From assembly GCA_963715625.1 (NCBI GenBank), contig OY970260.1, forward strand, positions 1,798,001 through 1,862,000: a stretch of DNA of 64,000 nt, written 5' to 3'. The notes beneath the pieces were generated by a model. The model was not told where the DNA came from. It ran no database searches and saw only the letters and a list, made by a program, of their open reading frames with translations. Of this stretch, positions 8,462 through 15,697 are shown piece by piece (the stretch's first letter is position 1; each line of letters starts with the position of its first letter). This DNA comes from VRUE01 sp963715625. Lineage in GTDB: Bacteria > Actinomycetota > Thermoleophilia > Solirubrobacterales > 70-9. The translations under genes and the position numbers were made by a program.

Positions 8462-10057
8462 ACGCCTGTAGTCTCCTCAAATCGACCCCGCCTAGGGCGC
8501 CGAGACTTCCTCGGCACCCTGGGCGGGGGTATCCTCGCCACGGCCCTGCCGCTCGGCTGGCGGCCGCGGGCGCTGCTGCCGGGCGCCGGCTCGCAGGCCC
8601 GGGGGGCGGCCTCGCCCGAGCCGTTCCGCGCGCCGCTGCCGACCCCGCGCGTGTTCCGCGGCGCCAGGCTGGAGATCCCGATCCGCGAGGCCGAGGTCCA
8701 GGTCCTGCCCGGCCCCCCGACCAGGATGTGGACCTACGGCGGCACCTTCCCCGGGCCGACGATCAGGCGCCCCGCCGGCCACCGCACCGAGGTCACCTTC
8801 CGCCACGAGCTGCCGCGCTCGGCCGGCGAGCTGACCGTCCACCTGCACGGCGGCCACAACCGCTCCCGCTTCGACGGCCAGCCCGGCGGGCTGACGCCCT
8901 CGCACCCGCGCTCCTTCTTCTGCCGCATCCCCGCCGGCCTCTCGCCGCGCAGCTCGGGCAACGACCTGCTGATCGGGCCGGGGGAGAGACGCACCTACGC
9001 CTACGACCTCCTCGAGGACGGCCGGCCCGAGCGCGCCGCCTTCCAGTGGTACCACGACCACCGCCTCGACCGCACCTCGCGGAACATCTGGCACGGGCTG
9101 GCCGGGATGTGGATCCTCGACGACGCCCTCGACGCCGGCCTGCCGCTGCCGGGCGGCGAGCGCGACCTGGCGCTGATGATCGCCGACCGCTCCTTCGACC
9201 GCGACAACCAGCTGACCAACCCCTTCACCGGCCTGCGCCCGCCCGCCGACGGCGTCAACGGCCACTGCGTCCTCGTCAACGGCGCCTACATGCCCCACCA
9301 CCGGGTGACGGCCCGGCGCTACCGCCTGCGCATCCTCAACGCCTCCCAGTTCCGCCCCTACAACCTCCACCTCTCCAACGGCGCCACGTTCGTCCAGATC
9401 GGCACCGACAGCGGCCTGATGCCGCGGCCGGTGCGGCGGCGGGAGGCGATGATCGGCCCCGGCGAGCGGGTCGAGCTGGTGGTCGATTTCGCCGCCGCAA
9501 GGGGGGAGAGGGTCGAGCTGCGCAGCGGCCCCCGCCACGGCGGCCGCCAGTCGCCCGGCGCCGTGCCCTACGCCGGCGCCCTGATGCAGTTCCGGGTCGA
9601 CTCGCGCCGCCTGCCCGACCGCACCCGGGTGCCGCGCGAGCTGCGGCCGCTGCCGGGCTGGGCCGAGCGGGCCCCGCGGACGCCGCAGCGCCGCTGGGAG
9701 ATCTCGATCGGCGGCCTCTTCAAGACCACCTGGCTGCTGAACGGGCGCACCTTCAACCCCGCCCGCGCAGACGCCCACCCGGCGCTCGGCACGACCGAGA
9801 CCTGGGAGATCGCCAACCGCACCGGCGTCGCCCACATGATGCACATGCACCTCACCGACTGGTACCTGCTCGCCCGCAACGGCAAGCCGCCGCCGCCCTG
9901 GGAAGACTGCCTCAAGGAGACCTTCCTCGTCCACCCGGGCGAACGCATCGTCCTGGCCGGCCGCTTCGTCGACCACACCGGCAAGTTCATCATCCACTGC
10001 CACATGCTCGACCACGAGGACCACGGCCTGATGGGCCAGTTCCAGGTCGTCAAGTAG
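8462..10057 (+). CDS. Tat-exported multicopper oxidase (start codon not identifiable)
   Basis: All four copper-binding segments are present: VHLHGGH, WYHDH, HMMHMHLTDW and HCHMLDHEDH, which fits CotA/bilirubin-oxidase-like enzymes. The first standard start in frame is GTG 8651, but the frame is open back to the preceding stop at 8456-8458. In that upstream stretch it encodes RPRLGRRDFLGTLGGGILAT, a clear twin-arginine signal (RR codons at 8498-8503). No ATG, GTG or TTG exists in frame between 8459 and 8651. Start-codon loss, an unusual start, a small indel or readthrough from the cupredoxin are the options. The listed start is only the first codon after the stop and TAC/ACG context. Confidence 0.8.
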   Translation, partial: TPVVSSNRPRLGRRDFLGTLGGGILATALPLGWRPRALLPGAGSQARGAASPEPFRAPLPTPRVFRGARLEIPIREAEVQVLPGPPTRMWTYGGTFPGPTIRRPAGHRTEVTFRHELPRSAGELTVHLHGGHNRSRFDGQPGGLTPSHPRSFFCRIPAGLSPRSSGNDLLIGPGERRTYAYDLLEDGRPERAAFQWYHDHRLDRTSRNIWHGLAGMWILDDALDAGLPLPGGERDLALMIADRSFDRDNQLTNPFTGLRPPADGVNGHCVLVNGAYMPHHRVTARRYRLRILNASQFRPYNLHLSNGATFVQIGTDSGLMPRPVRRREAMIGPGERVELVVDFAAARGERVELRSGPRHGGRQSPGAVPYAGALMQFRVDSRRLPDRTRVPRELRPLPGWAERAPRTPQRRWEISIGGLFKTTWLLNGRTFNPARADAHPALGTTETWEIANRTGVAHMMHMHLTDWYLLARNGKPPPPWEDCLKETFLVHPGERIVLAGRFVDHTGKFIIHCHMLDHEDHGLMGQFQVVK

Positions 10058-10104
10058 CCGAACAGCCCGTCGACCGGCCCCAGACAGTCCCACGCCCCCG
10101 AGAT

Positions 10105-10212
10105 GTCGCACTTTCCGCCGCATAGCGGAGGGAACTGCGACCTGAACCGTGTGGAGCCCGCAGAACCGCCGACATGTCGCACTTTCCGCCGCATACCGGC
10201 GGAAAGTGCGAC
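10105..10212. repeat. Two palindromes of the GTCGCACTTTCCGCC type
   Basis: Copy B at 10176-10212 is perfect: GTCGCACTTTCCGCC, a 7-bp spacer, then its reverse complement. Copy A at 10105-10141 is an imperfect version with the same 5' arm. They lie between the multicopper oxidase stop and the promoter of the next operon. Copy B ends about 27 bp before the -10 box. Confidence 0.8.
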
Positions 10213-10238
10213 CGCTGTGGTGGTGGGGCGGACCCGCC

Positions 10239-10271
10239 TATACTGACCAGACCGATTGACTGGTCAGTCAA
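10239..10271 (+). promoter_or_regulatory. -10 box with overlapping TetR-type operator
   Basis: TATACT at 10239-10244 resembles a -10 box. Two overlapping inverted repeats follow: ACTGACCAG (10242-10250) pairs with CTGGTCAGT (10260-10268), and TTGACTG-GT-CAGTCAA (10256-10271) is itself a palindrome. The TGACYNGTCA core is common in TetR-family operators. The operon it controls includes a TetR gene (11121), so autoregulation is likely. Confidence 0.65.
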
Positions 10272-10290
10272 CCAGCGACCAGGGGGACGC

Positions 10291-11121
10291 TTGCGCGCAG
10301 CGGTTGTACAGCTCAACTCCAACGACGACAAGGCCCGCAACCTCGACACGGCCGAGGGGCTCGTGCGCGACGCGGCGGCCGACGGCGCCGAGCTGGTCGC
10401 CCTGCCGGAGAAGTGGAACCTGCTGGCCGGCGGGCAGGAGGTGCTCGCCGGCGCCGAGACGCTCGACGGTCCCAGCCTCAACGCCGCCCGCAGCTGGGCG
10501 CGTGAGCTCGGCATCCACCTGCTCGCCGGCAGCATCCCCGAGCTGGGGCCCGGCGGTCGGGCCTTCAACACCTCGGTCATGATCGGCCCGGTCGGCGACG
10601 ACCTCGCCGTCTACCGCAAGATCCACATGTTCGACGTCGACGTCGGCGGCGTCTCCTACCGCGAGTCCGATTGCGAGCAGCCCGGCGAGGAGATCGTCAC
10701 CGCCTCGCTCCTGGGCACGACCGTCGGCCTCAGCGTCTGCTACGACCTGCGCTTCCCCGAGCTCTACCGGATCCTCGCCGTGCGCGGCGCCCTCATCGTC
10801 ACCGTCCCCTCGGCCTTCACCCTCGCCACCGGCCGCGACCACTGGGAGGTCCTGCTGCGGGCGCGGGCGATCGAGAACCAGGTCTTCGTCCTCGCCCCGA
10901 ACCAGGTCGGCGAGGCGCCGCCCCACTTCGACTCCTACGGCCGCTCGGCGATCGTCGACCCCTGGGGCCTCGTCCTCGTCGCCGCCCCCGACGAGGAGTG
11001 CTTCGTCGCCGCCGACCTCGACCTCGCCGCCCAGCAGCGGATCCGCAGGTCGCTGCCGTCCCTCGCCAGCCGCCGCCCGAGCACCTACGCCTGGCCGCAG
11101 CCGACGGAGTCCCACGCCTGA
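10291..11121 (+). CDS. Carbon-nitrogen hydrolase (nitrilase superfamily, Nit/omega-amidase-like)
   Basis: 276 residues from TTG 10291, with AGGGGG 4-9 bp upstream. The catalytic triad is visible: Glu in ALPEKWN, Lys in YRKIHMFD and Cys in SVCYDLRFPELYR. The FDVDVGG and SYGRSAIVDPWG motifs resemble branch 10 enzymes, which include deaminated-glutathione amidase and omega-amidase. It cleaves an amide C-N bond in the cytoplasm. The stop overlaps the ATG of the TetR gene (TGATG), so the two are translationally coupled and share the operator at 10242-10271. Confidence 0.85.
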   Translation: MRAAVVQLNSNDDKARNLDTAEGLVRDAAADGAELVALPEKWNLLAGGQEVLAGAETLDGPSLNAARSWARELGIHLLAGSIPELGPGGRAFNTSVMIGPVGDDLAVYRKIHMFDVDVGGVSYRESDCEQPGEEIVTASLLGTTVGLSVCYDLRFPELYRILAVRGALIVTVPSAFTLATGRDHWEVLLRARAIENQVFVLAPNQVGEAPPHFDSYGRSAIVDPWGLVLVAAPDEECFVAADLDLAAQQRIRRSLPSLASRRPSTYAWPQPTESHA

Positions 11122-11729
11122 TGGCGTCCAAGGCCCCCGCCCCCGCGGTCGACAGGCGCCGCCAGATCCTCGACGCGGCGATCCGCGTCTTCGCCCGCCA
11201 GGGCTTCCACTCGACCCGCGTCGCCGACATCGCCGACGAAGCCGGCGTCGCCTACGGGCTCGTCTACCACTACTTCAAGTCGAAGGACGAGGTCCTGAAC
11301 GAGCTCTTCACCGAGCGCTGGTCGCTGCTGCTGGCGGCGATCGAGGAGGCCGACCGCGGAGGCGCCTCGCCGCGCCAGAAGCTCGAAGCCGTGGCCGGCT
11401 TCATCGTCGGCTCCTACCGCCACGACCCGGAGCTGATGAAGGTGATCATCGTCGAGGTCACCCGCGCCGCCAACTCCTTCGGCCGCACTCACCTGCCCGA
11501 GATCCGCCGCGCCTACGACTCGATCGCCAAGATCGTCGCCGAGGGCCAGGAGTCGGGCGAGTTCCGCCGCGACATCGACCCGACCTTCGCCTCGATGTCC
11601 TTCTACGGCGCGATCGAGCAGCTGCTCACCGGCTGGATCTTCGAGGTGATCCCCGCCTCCGACGCCGACTTCGAGCAGGCAAGGAGCCTTGTCGTGGCGA
11701 CGATCTGCGACGGCCTCGAGCCGCGATAG
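11121..11729 (+). CDS. TetR-family transcriptional regulator (FadR-like)
   Basis: 202 residues. The N-terminal HTH is typical: RRQILDAAIRVFARQGFHST, IADEAGVAYGLVYHYFKSKD. The C-terminal ligand domain begins at about residue 80 and resembles FadR/acyl-CoA-responsive regulators (KVIIVEVTRAANS). It is the second gene of the operon with the nitrilase-fold hydrolase and most likely binds the palindrome at 10242-10271, repressing its own operon until a ligand appears. Confidence 0.85.
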   Translation: MASKAPAPAVDRRRQILDAAIRVFARQGFHSTRVADIADEAGVAYGLVYHYFKSKDEVLNELFTERWSLLLAAIEEADRGGASPRQKLEAVAGFIVGSYRHDPELMKVIIVEVTRAANSFGRTHLPEIRRAYDSIAKIVAEGQESGEFRRDIDPTFASMSFYGAIEQLLTGWIFEVIPASDADFEQARSLVVATICDGLEPR

Positions 11730-11745
11730 GTAAGGTCGGGCGGGC

Positions 11746-11880
11746 ATGGAGAACGAGATCGTCAAACGCCTCGTCTGGAGCGGGATGCTCGCCGGGGCCG
11801 GGGCGCTTGCCAGCATCCTCGCCACCCGCGTCGCCGCCTTCGCCTTCCGCCGCCTCTTCGACGAAGACCCGCCGGAGTAG
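11746..11880 (+). CDS. Small membrane protein, 44 residues
   Basis: ATG 11746 to TAG 11880, one hydrophobic segment (SGMLAGAGALASILATRVAA) then FRRLFDEDPPE. It lies 16 bp after the TetR stop and 1 bp before the next gene, in a cluster with holin-family and DUF3618 proteins. In Actinobacteria those are often joined by a short DUF4235 membrane protein, and this may be a minimal version of it. No function is known. Confidence 0.6.
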   Translation: MENEIVKRLVWSGMLAGAGALASILATRVAAFAFRRLFDEDPPE

Positions 11881-11881
11881 C

Positions 11882-12316
11882 GTGCCCGACGGCCCCGGCA
11901 CACCCCCGCCCTCCGAGGACCGCTCGGTCAGCGAGCTCGTCTTCGACGTCGCCGAGAAGAGCTCCTCGCTCATCCGCGAGGAGATCGAGCTGGCCAAGGC
12001 CGAGGTCGCCGACAAAGTCGGCAAGATCCTGCGCGGCTCCGCCGTCGGCGTCGCCGCCGGCACCTTCGCCTTCCTGGCCCTGATCCTGGTCATGGAGGGT
12101 GTCGCCTGGCTGCTCGCCGAAGAGGTCTTCGACGGCAACGCCTGGCCCGGCTTCTTCGTCGAGGCCGCGATCTTCCTCCTGATCGCCGCCGGGGCGGGCT
12201 TCTTCGCCTACCGCTCGGTCCAGGCCGGCGCGCCGCCGGTCCCCGAGCAGGCAATCGAAGAGGCCAAGCTGACCAAGGAGACGCTGGAATCCGGGGCGAA
12301 AGCAGGCAGCGAATGA
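11882..12316 (+). CDS. Phage-holin-family (Phage_holin_3_6-like) membrane protein
   Basis: 144 residues from GTG 11882, one base after the previous stop. An amphipathic N-terminal part (LIREEIELAKAEVADKVGKI) is followed by two transmembrane segments (about residues 55-80 and 95-115) and a charged tail. This is the layout of the PF07332-type family found in actinobacterial chromosomes. The family name does not mean phage lysis; the real role is unknown. The stop overlaps the next start (ATGA). Confidence 0.75.
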   Translation: MPDGPGTPPPSEDRSVSELVFDVAEKSSSLIREEIELAKAEVADKVGKILRGSAVGVAAGTFAFLALILVMEGVAWLLAEEVFDGNAWPGFFVEAAIFLLIAAGAGFFAYRSVQAGAPPVPEQAIEEAKLTKETLESGAKAGSE

Positions 12317-12564
12317 GCGCCCAGCCCGAGCCCGCCCGTCCCTCCACCGCCGGCACGCCCGGCCGCTCCCCGGCCGAGATCCGCCGCGACATCGACCTCC
12401 AGCGCCGCGACCTCGGCCGCTCGGTCGAGCAGCTCCGCGGCCGCGTCGCCGAGCTCACCGACTGGCGCCGCCAGGTGCGCGAGCACCGCTCCCAGCTGAT
12501 CGTCGGCGCCGCAGTCGCCGGCTTCGCCCTCGGCGGCCTGATGATGCTGCGCCGCCGCCGCTAG
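12313..12564 (+). CDS. DUF3618 family protein
   Basis: 83 residues. RSPAEIRRDIDLQRRDLGRSVEQLRGRV (positions 18-45) is the DUF3618 signature region, followed by one transmembrane helix (VGAAVAGFALGGLMML) and a basic end. It is translationally coupled to the holin-family gene (4-bp overlap). Both families are thought to be cell-envelope-associated; no mechanism is established. Confidence 0.8.
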   Translation: MSAQPEPARPSTAGTPGRSPAEIRRDIDLQRRDLGRSVEQLRGRVAELTDWRRQVREHRSQLIVGAAVAGFALGGLMMLRRRR

Positions 12565-12576
12565 GCGCCCGAGCCC

Positions 12577-12810
12577 GTGGCCGACCTGGCGGAGATCCGG
12601 CAGATGATCGAGGCGGCGCTGCCCGGCGCCGCGGTCGAGGTCGTCGACGAGACCGGCGGCGGCGACCACCTGCGGGCGACCGTGACAGCGCCCCAGTTCG
12701 AGGGCCTCTCGCGCCTCGACCAGCACCGCCTGGTCAAGGCCGCGGTCAAGGAGCGCTTCGAGGACGGGACGATCCACGCCCTCTCGCTCAAGACCGGCCC
12801 GCCCGAGTAG
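12577..12810 (+). CDS. BolA-family protein
   Basis: 77 residues from GTG 12577. DHLRATVTAPQFEGLSRLDQHRLV contains the BolA core with the conserved histidine, and KTG near the end is typical. It lies 7 bp before a CGFS monothiol glutaredoxin gene. BolA and Grx4 proteins form [2Fe-2S]-bridged heterodimers that carry or sense Fe-S clusters, so the neighbour pair strongly supports that role here. Confidence 0.85.
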   Translation: MADLAEIRQMIEAALPGAAVEVVDETGGGDHLRATVTAPQFEGLSRLDQHRLVKAAVKERFEDGTIHALSLKTGPPE

Positions 12811-12817
12811 CTACTCT

Positions 12818-13210
12818 GTGTCCGTGGCCGACGCCGAGCTGAAGCAGAAGGTCGAAGAGCTGATCGCCGCCAACCCAGTGCTGCTCTTCATGAAGGGCAC
12901 CCCGGACATGCCCCGCTGCGGCTTCTCGATGCGGGTCGTGCAGGCGCTCGACTCGATCGACGTCGAGTACGGCGCGATCGACGTGCTGCCGGCACTGCAG
13001 CCGCTGCGCGAAGTCACCGCCGAGATCTCCGACTGGCAGACCTTCCCTCAGCTCTACGTCAACGGCGAGCTGGTCGGCGGCGCCGACATCGTCGAGGAGA
13101 TGCTCGAGTCCGGCGAGCTGGCCGAGGCGCTCGGCGTCGAGCAGCCCGCGGCCGTCCCCGTGGGGCAGGCGGCGCCACCGGCCCAGTCGCCACCGCTGCA
13201 GATCGAATAA
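12818..13210 (+). CDS. grxD: Monothiol glutaredoxin, Grx4/GrxD type
   Basis: 130 residues from GTG 12818 (GTG 12824 possible). The CGFS active site is in GTPDMPRCGFSMRVVQALDS, and the glutathione-binding TFPQLYVNGELVGGADIV follows. A proline/glutamine-rich tail of about 25 residues extends the usual 105-residue domain. It carries [2Fe-2S] clusters with the BolA partner upstream, and the A-type carrier at 13280 lies just downstream on the other strand. This is a compact Fe-S trafficking neighbourhood. Confidence 0.88.
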   Translation: MSVADAELKQKVEELIAANPVLLFMKGTPDMPRCGFSMRVVQALDSIDVEYGAIDVLPALQPLREVTAEISDWQTFPQLYVNGELVGGADIVEEMLESGELAEALGVEQPAAVPVGQAAPPAQSPPLQIE

Positions 13211-13222
13211 CCGGAGCGATTC

Positions 13223-13255
13223 CCGTATTCGCCATCTATATGACGGCGAATGCGG
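13223..13255. terminator. Hairpin between converging Fe-S genes
   Basis: CCGTATTCGCC (13223-13233) pairs with GGCGAATGCGG (13245-13255), one wobble pair, 11-bp loop. It lies between the converging grxD and A-type carrier genes. There is no strong T-run, so bidirectional termination is inferred from position only. Confidence 0.5.
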
Positions 13256-13279
13256 TAGTGGTCCTGCAAACAGGGAAGG

Positions 13280-13675
13280 TCAGACGGCCGTGGAGGCGGC
13301 GGCCTCTGCCGCATCGTCCTTCACCTGGAAGGACGACCCGCAACCGCAGGCGGCGACGACGTTCGGGTTGTTGACCTGGAAGCCGGCGCCCTGCAGGCCC
13401 TCCACGTAGTCGACCTCGGAGCCGAAGACGAACTGCATGCTGACCTTGTCGACGATCACCGCGACGCCGCCGACCTCGAAGACGTGGTCGTCCTCCTTGG
13501 CGCGGTCGAAGGCGAGCGCGTACTGGAAGCCCGAGCAGCCGCCGCCGCGGACGGCGACGCGCAACGCCTGGCCCTCGGAGTCCTCCTGAGAGCCGAGCAG
13601 CTCGCCGATCTTGCCGGCGGCCTTCTCGGTCAGGGAGATGGCCGCCTGCGAGGTCTCGGTCTGGGGCTCGGTCAC
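13280..13675 (-). CDS. erpA: A-type iron-sulfur cluster carrier (ErpA/IscA-like)
   Basis: 131 residues from GTG 13675. Earlier upstream codons are open but lack family similarity. The three cluster-binding cysteines are present in GGGCSGFQ and ACGCGSSFQ. The family delivers [2Fe-2S] or [4Fe-4S] clusters to apo-proteins. It converges with grxD and is divergent from degV, 40 bp away. ErpA versus IscA cannot be separated by sequence alone here. Confidence 0.85.
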   Translation of the reverse strand: MTEPQTETSQAAISLTEKAAGKIGELLGSQEDSEGQALRVAVRGGGCSGFQYALAFDRAKEDDHVFEVGGVAVIVDKVSMQFVFGSEVDYVEGLQGAGFQVNNPNVVAACGCGSSFQVKDDAAEAAASTAV

Positions 13676-13715
13676 TTCACAAAGTGTAGCGGGAGACCTG
13701 AGAGAATCGTTTGTC

Positions 13716-14591
13716 TTGAGTTCCAGCACCGACACAGCGGTCGTCTGCGACACCACGGCCTACCTGCCAACCGAGCTTGTCGACTTGAACGGGATCCACG
13801 TCGTCAGCCTCTACGTGGCGGTCGACGGCGTGCAGGAGCCGGAGTCCGAGATCTCCGACTACGCCGCCTTCTACGAGCGACTGCGCGCCTCCGAAGACGG
13901 CGCGACGACCTCGCAGCCCTCCATCGGGGACTTCGTCTCGGTCTACGAGCCGCTGCTCGACGAAGGCCGCGAAGTCGTCTCGGTCCACATCTCCTCCGGC
14001 ATCTCCGGCACCTTCGAGGCCGCCGGCCAGGCCCGCGAGCGGCTCGTCGCCGAGGGCAAGGGGGGAGACCGGATCCACCTCTTCGACTCGCGCTCGGCCT
14101 GCGGGGGGATGGGGTACTCGGTGCTCGCGGCGGCCGCCGCGGCCCGGGCCGGCGGCGACGGCGAGGTCGTCCTCGCCCGTGCCCGGCAGGCGCGCGAGGA
14201 GCTGAAGATGTGGTTCGCGATCGACACGCTCGAGTACCTGCGGCGGGGCGGGCGCATCGGCGGCGCCCGCGCCTGGATCGGCTCGGCGCTGAAGATCAAG
14301 CCGATCCTCACCCTGGAGGAGGAGATCACCCCGGTCGAGCGCGTCCGCACCCGCGCCCGCTCGATCGAGCGCCTGCGCGACTACGCCCGCCGGCGCCACG
14401 AGTCCGGCCTCGACGCCTGGGTCATCCAGCACATCCAGGACCCCGAGACCGCCGGCGCCCTCGCCGACGACTGCCGCGAGATCTTCGGCTGCGAGCCGGT
14501 CTACATCTCCGAGATCGGCCCCGTCATCGGCGCCCACGTCGGCCCCGGCCTGCTCGGCGTCGGCAGCGTCTCCAAGGACGTCCTCGCCTGA
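13716..14591 (+). CDS. DegV family fatty-acid-binding protein
   Basis: 291 residues from TTG 13716. It starts with the family hallmark DTAVVCDTTAYLP and has ATTSQPSIGDF and VHISSGISGTFEAA, which form the fatty-acid carboxylate-binding region, then EYLRRGGRIGG. In Firmicutes, DegV-fold FakB proteins present fatty acids to the FakA kinase. No FakA homologue is in the window. Parts of this gene (14384-14444 and 14498-14591) are copied downstream in the mosaic island. Confidence 0.85.
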   Translation: MSSSTDTAVVCDTTAYLPTELVDLNGIHVVSLYVAVDGVQEPESEISDYAAFYERLRASEDGATTSQPSIGDFVSVYEPLLDEGREVVSVHISSGISGTFEAAGQARERLVAEGKGGDRIHLFDSRSACGGMGYSVLAAAAAARAGGDGEVVLARARQAREELKMWFAIDTLEYLRRGGRIGGARAWIGSALKIKPILTLEEEITPVERVRTRARSIERLRDYARRRHESGLDAWVIQHIQDPETAGALADDCREIFGCEPVYISEIGPVIGAHVGPGLLGVGSVSKDVLA

Positions 14592-14817
14592 CCAGCTCTC
14601 CTTCTTCAGAGGTGCAACGTTTTGTGGACCTGTGAGAGCCGTAACGCGTTGCACCTCCGGGCGCTGGCAGCCAAGGCGTTCTCACTTAAGCACGGCCGAA
14701 ACGTTTACGCCGCACTGCGCGCTACCGTTGAAGTCGGTGGCAGGGATCTCGGATCGTCTGCCTCTACCTCGAGCTAGGCATTCCTCGCCGGTTTGTCCGC
14801 TCGAGAAAGGAGGTGAG

Positions 14818-14883
14818 ATGGACAGTTCCGCGGTTCTCTACCTGGTGCTTGTTTGGATGATTGTCCAGGCTATGCGTCAGTAG
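14818..14883 (+). CDS. 21-residue hydrophobic micropeptide with strong ribosome site
   Basis: ATG 14818 to TAG 14883, encoding MDSSAVLYLVLVWMIVQAMR plus Q. AAAGGAGGTGAG directly precedes the start, the best Shine-Dalgarno in the window. It is followed 10 bp later by two strong hairpins. One membrane-spanning segment fills the peptide. Size and layout resemble leader peptides or type I toxin-like membrane peptides; no family match is claimed. Confidence 0.5.
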   Translation: MDSSAVLYLVLVWMIVQAMRQ

Positions 14884-14890
14884 CCACCAG

Positions 14891-14954
14891 CCTCGGCGCC
14901 GCAATTGCGGCGCCGAGGCCTGAACGAGAGAGGCCCGCCGAAGCGGGCCTCTCT
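14891..14954 (+). terminator. Double hairpin after the micropeptide
   Basis: Hairpin 1 (14891-14918) is a perfect 28-bp palindrome, CCTCGGCGCCGCAA and its complement. Hairpin 2 (14927-14954) is AGAGAGGCCCGC, CGAA loop, perfect complement. A diverged copy of both, in the same order and joined by the same CTGAACGAGA linker, is at 15341-15398. Transcription termination is plausible, but T-runs are short. Confidence 0.6.
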
Positions 14955-15163
14955 GGAGGACAAGTTCCAAAGTCCTCTACCTGTGCCGACATTGTGGCAT
15001 AGCTACCAGAGGCGAACAAGGCCTTGAGTGGAGTGGTGCCAGTCTTTCTTAGACCCGCTCGCAGGTCTACATCTCCGAGATCGGCCCCGTCATCGGCGCC
15101 CACGTCGGCCCCGGCCTGCTCGGCGTCGGCAGCGTCTCCAAGGACGTCCTCGCCTGAACCCCC

Positions 15164-15210
15164 TTCCGGTGCGCCTTTCCCCCGTTATTCGGGGATAAAG
15201 CGCACCGGAA
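15164..15210. repeat. Palindrome family 2 copy
   Basis: TTCCGGTGCGCCTTTCCCCC, a short loop, then a matching arm ending GCGCACCGGAA. The inner stem (CTTTCCCCC with GGGGATAAAG) differs from the other copies but still pairs. It lies in the mosaic island right after the copied degV end. Confidence 0.8.
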
Positions 15211-15697
15211 CCGGAAAGCCAGGGCACGGAGACCGCCAACGCCCTCGCCTGACCAGCTCTCCTTCTTCAGAGGTGCAACGTTTTGTGGACCTGTGAGAGC
15301 CGTAACGCGTTGCACCTCCGGGCGCTGGGCCGCCAGCGCGCCCCGGCGCCGCTTGCGGCGTCGGGGCCCTGAACGAGAAAGACCCGCCGAAGCGGGTCCA
15401 CTCGTAGGACGACAACAGTCCTCAACCTTGAGGGAAAGTGTGCCATAGATGACGGGTATTCGCAAGCCCGGAGCGGTTGGGTTCCTAGACCCGCTCGCCC
15501 AGGGCGCCGAGCATCTCCTCGACCCGGACGAACGCCCGCCGGCGCCACGAGTCGGGCCTCGACGCCTGGGTCATCCAGCACATCCAGGACCCGAGATCGG
15601 CCCCGTCATTTGCCAGTGCAACGTTTTGTGGACCTGTGAGAGCCGTAACGCGTTGCACCTCCGGGCGCTGGCCCGAGATGCCTGGGGCGCGTGAGCC

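Larger units (their letters stand above)
14592..15697. repeat. Mosaic intergenic island made of gene-end duplicates and palindromes
   Basis: 1.1 kb between degV and the ferredoxin reductase. It contains exact copies of the degV 3' end (15064-15157 = 14498-14591), of the degV end plus palindrome (15243-15328 = 14582-14667), of a degV interior part with one mismatch (15533-15593 = 14384-14444), and of the reductase 3' end (15484-15533 = 15697-15746). There are three family-1 palindromes (14611-14655, 15272-15316, 15615-15659), one family-2 palindrome, a micro-ORF and two versions of a double-hairpin module. No full-length gene other than the 21-codon ORF is seen. Confidence 0.85.

Noticed and set aside
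11882..12564. Prophage remnant because of a holin-family protein
   Set aside because: The holin-family / DUF3618 pair is chromosomal in many Actinobacteria and no other phage genes are near.
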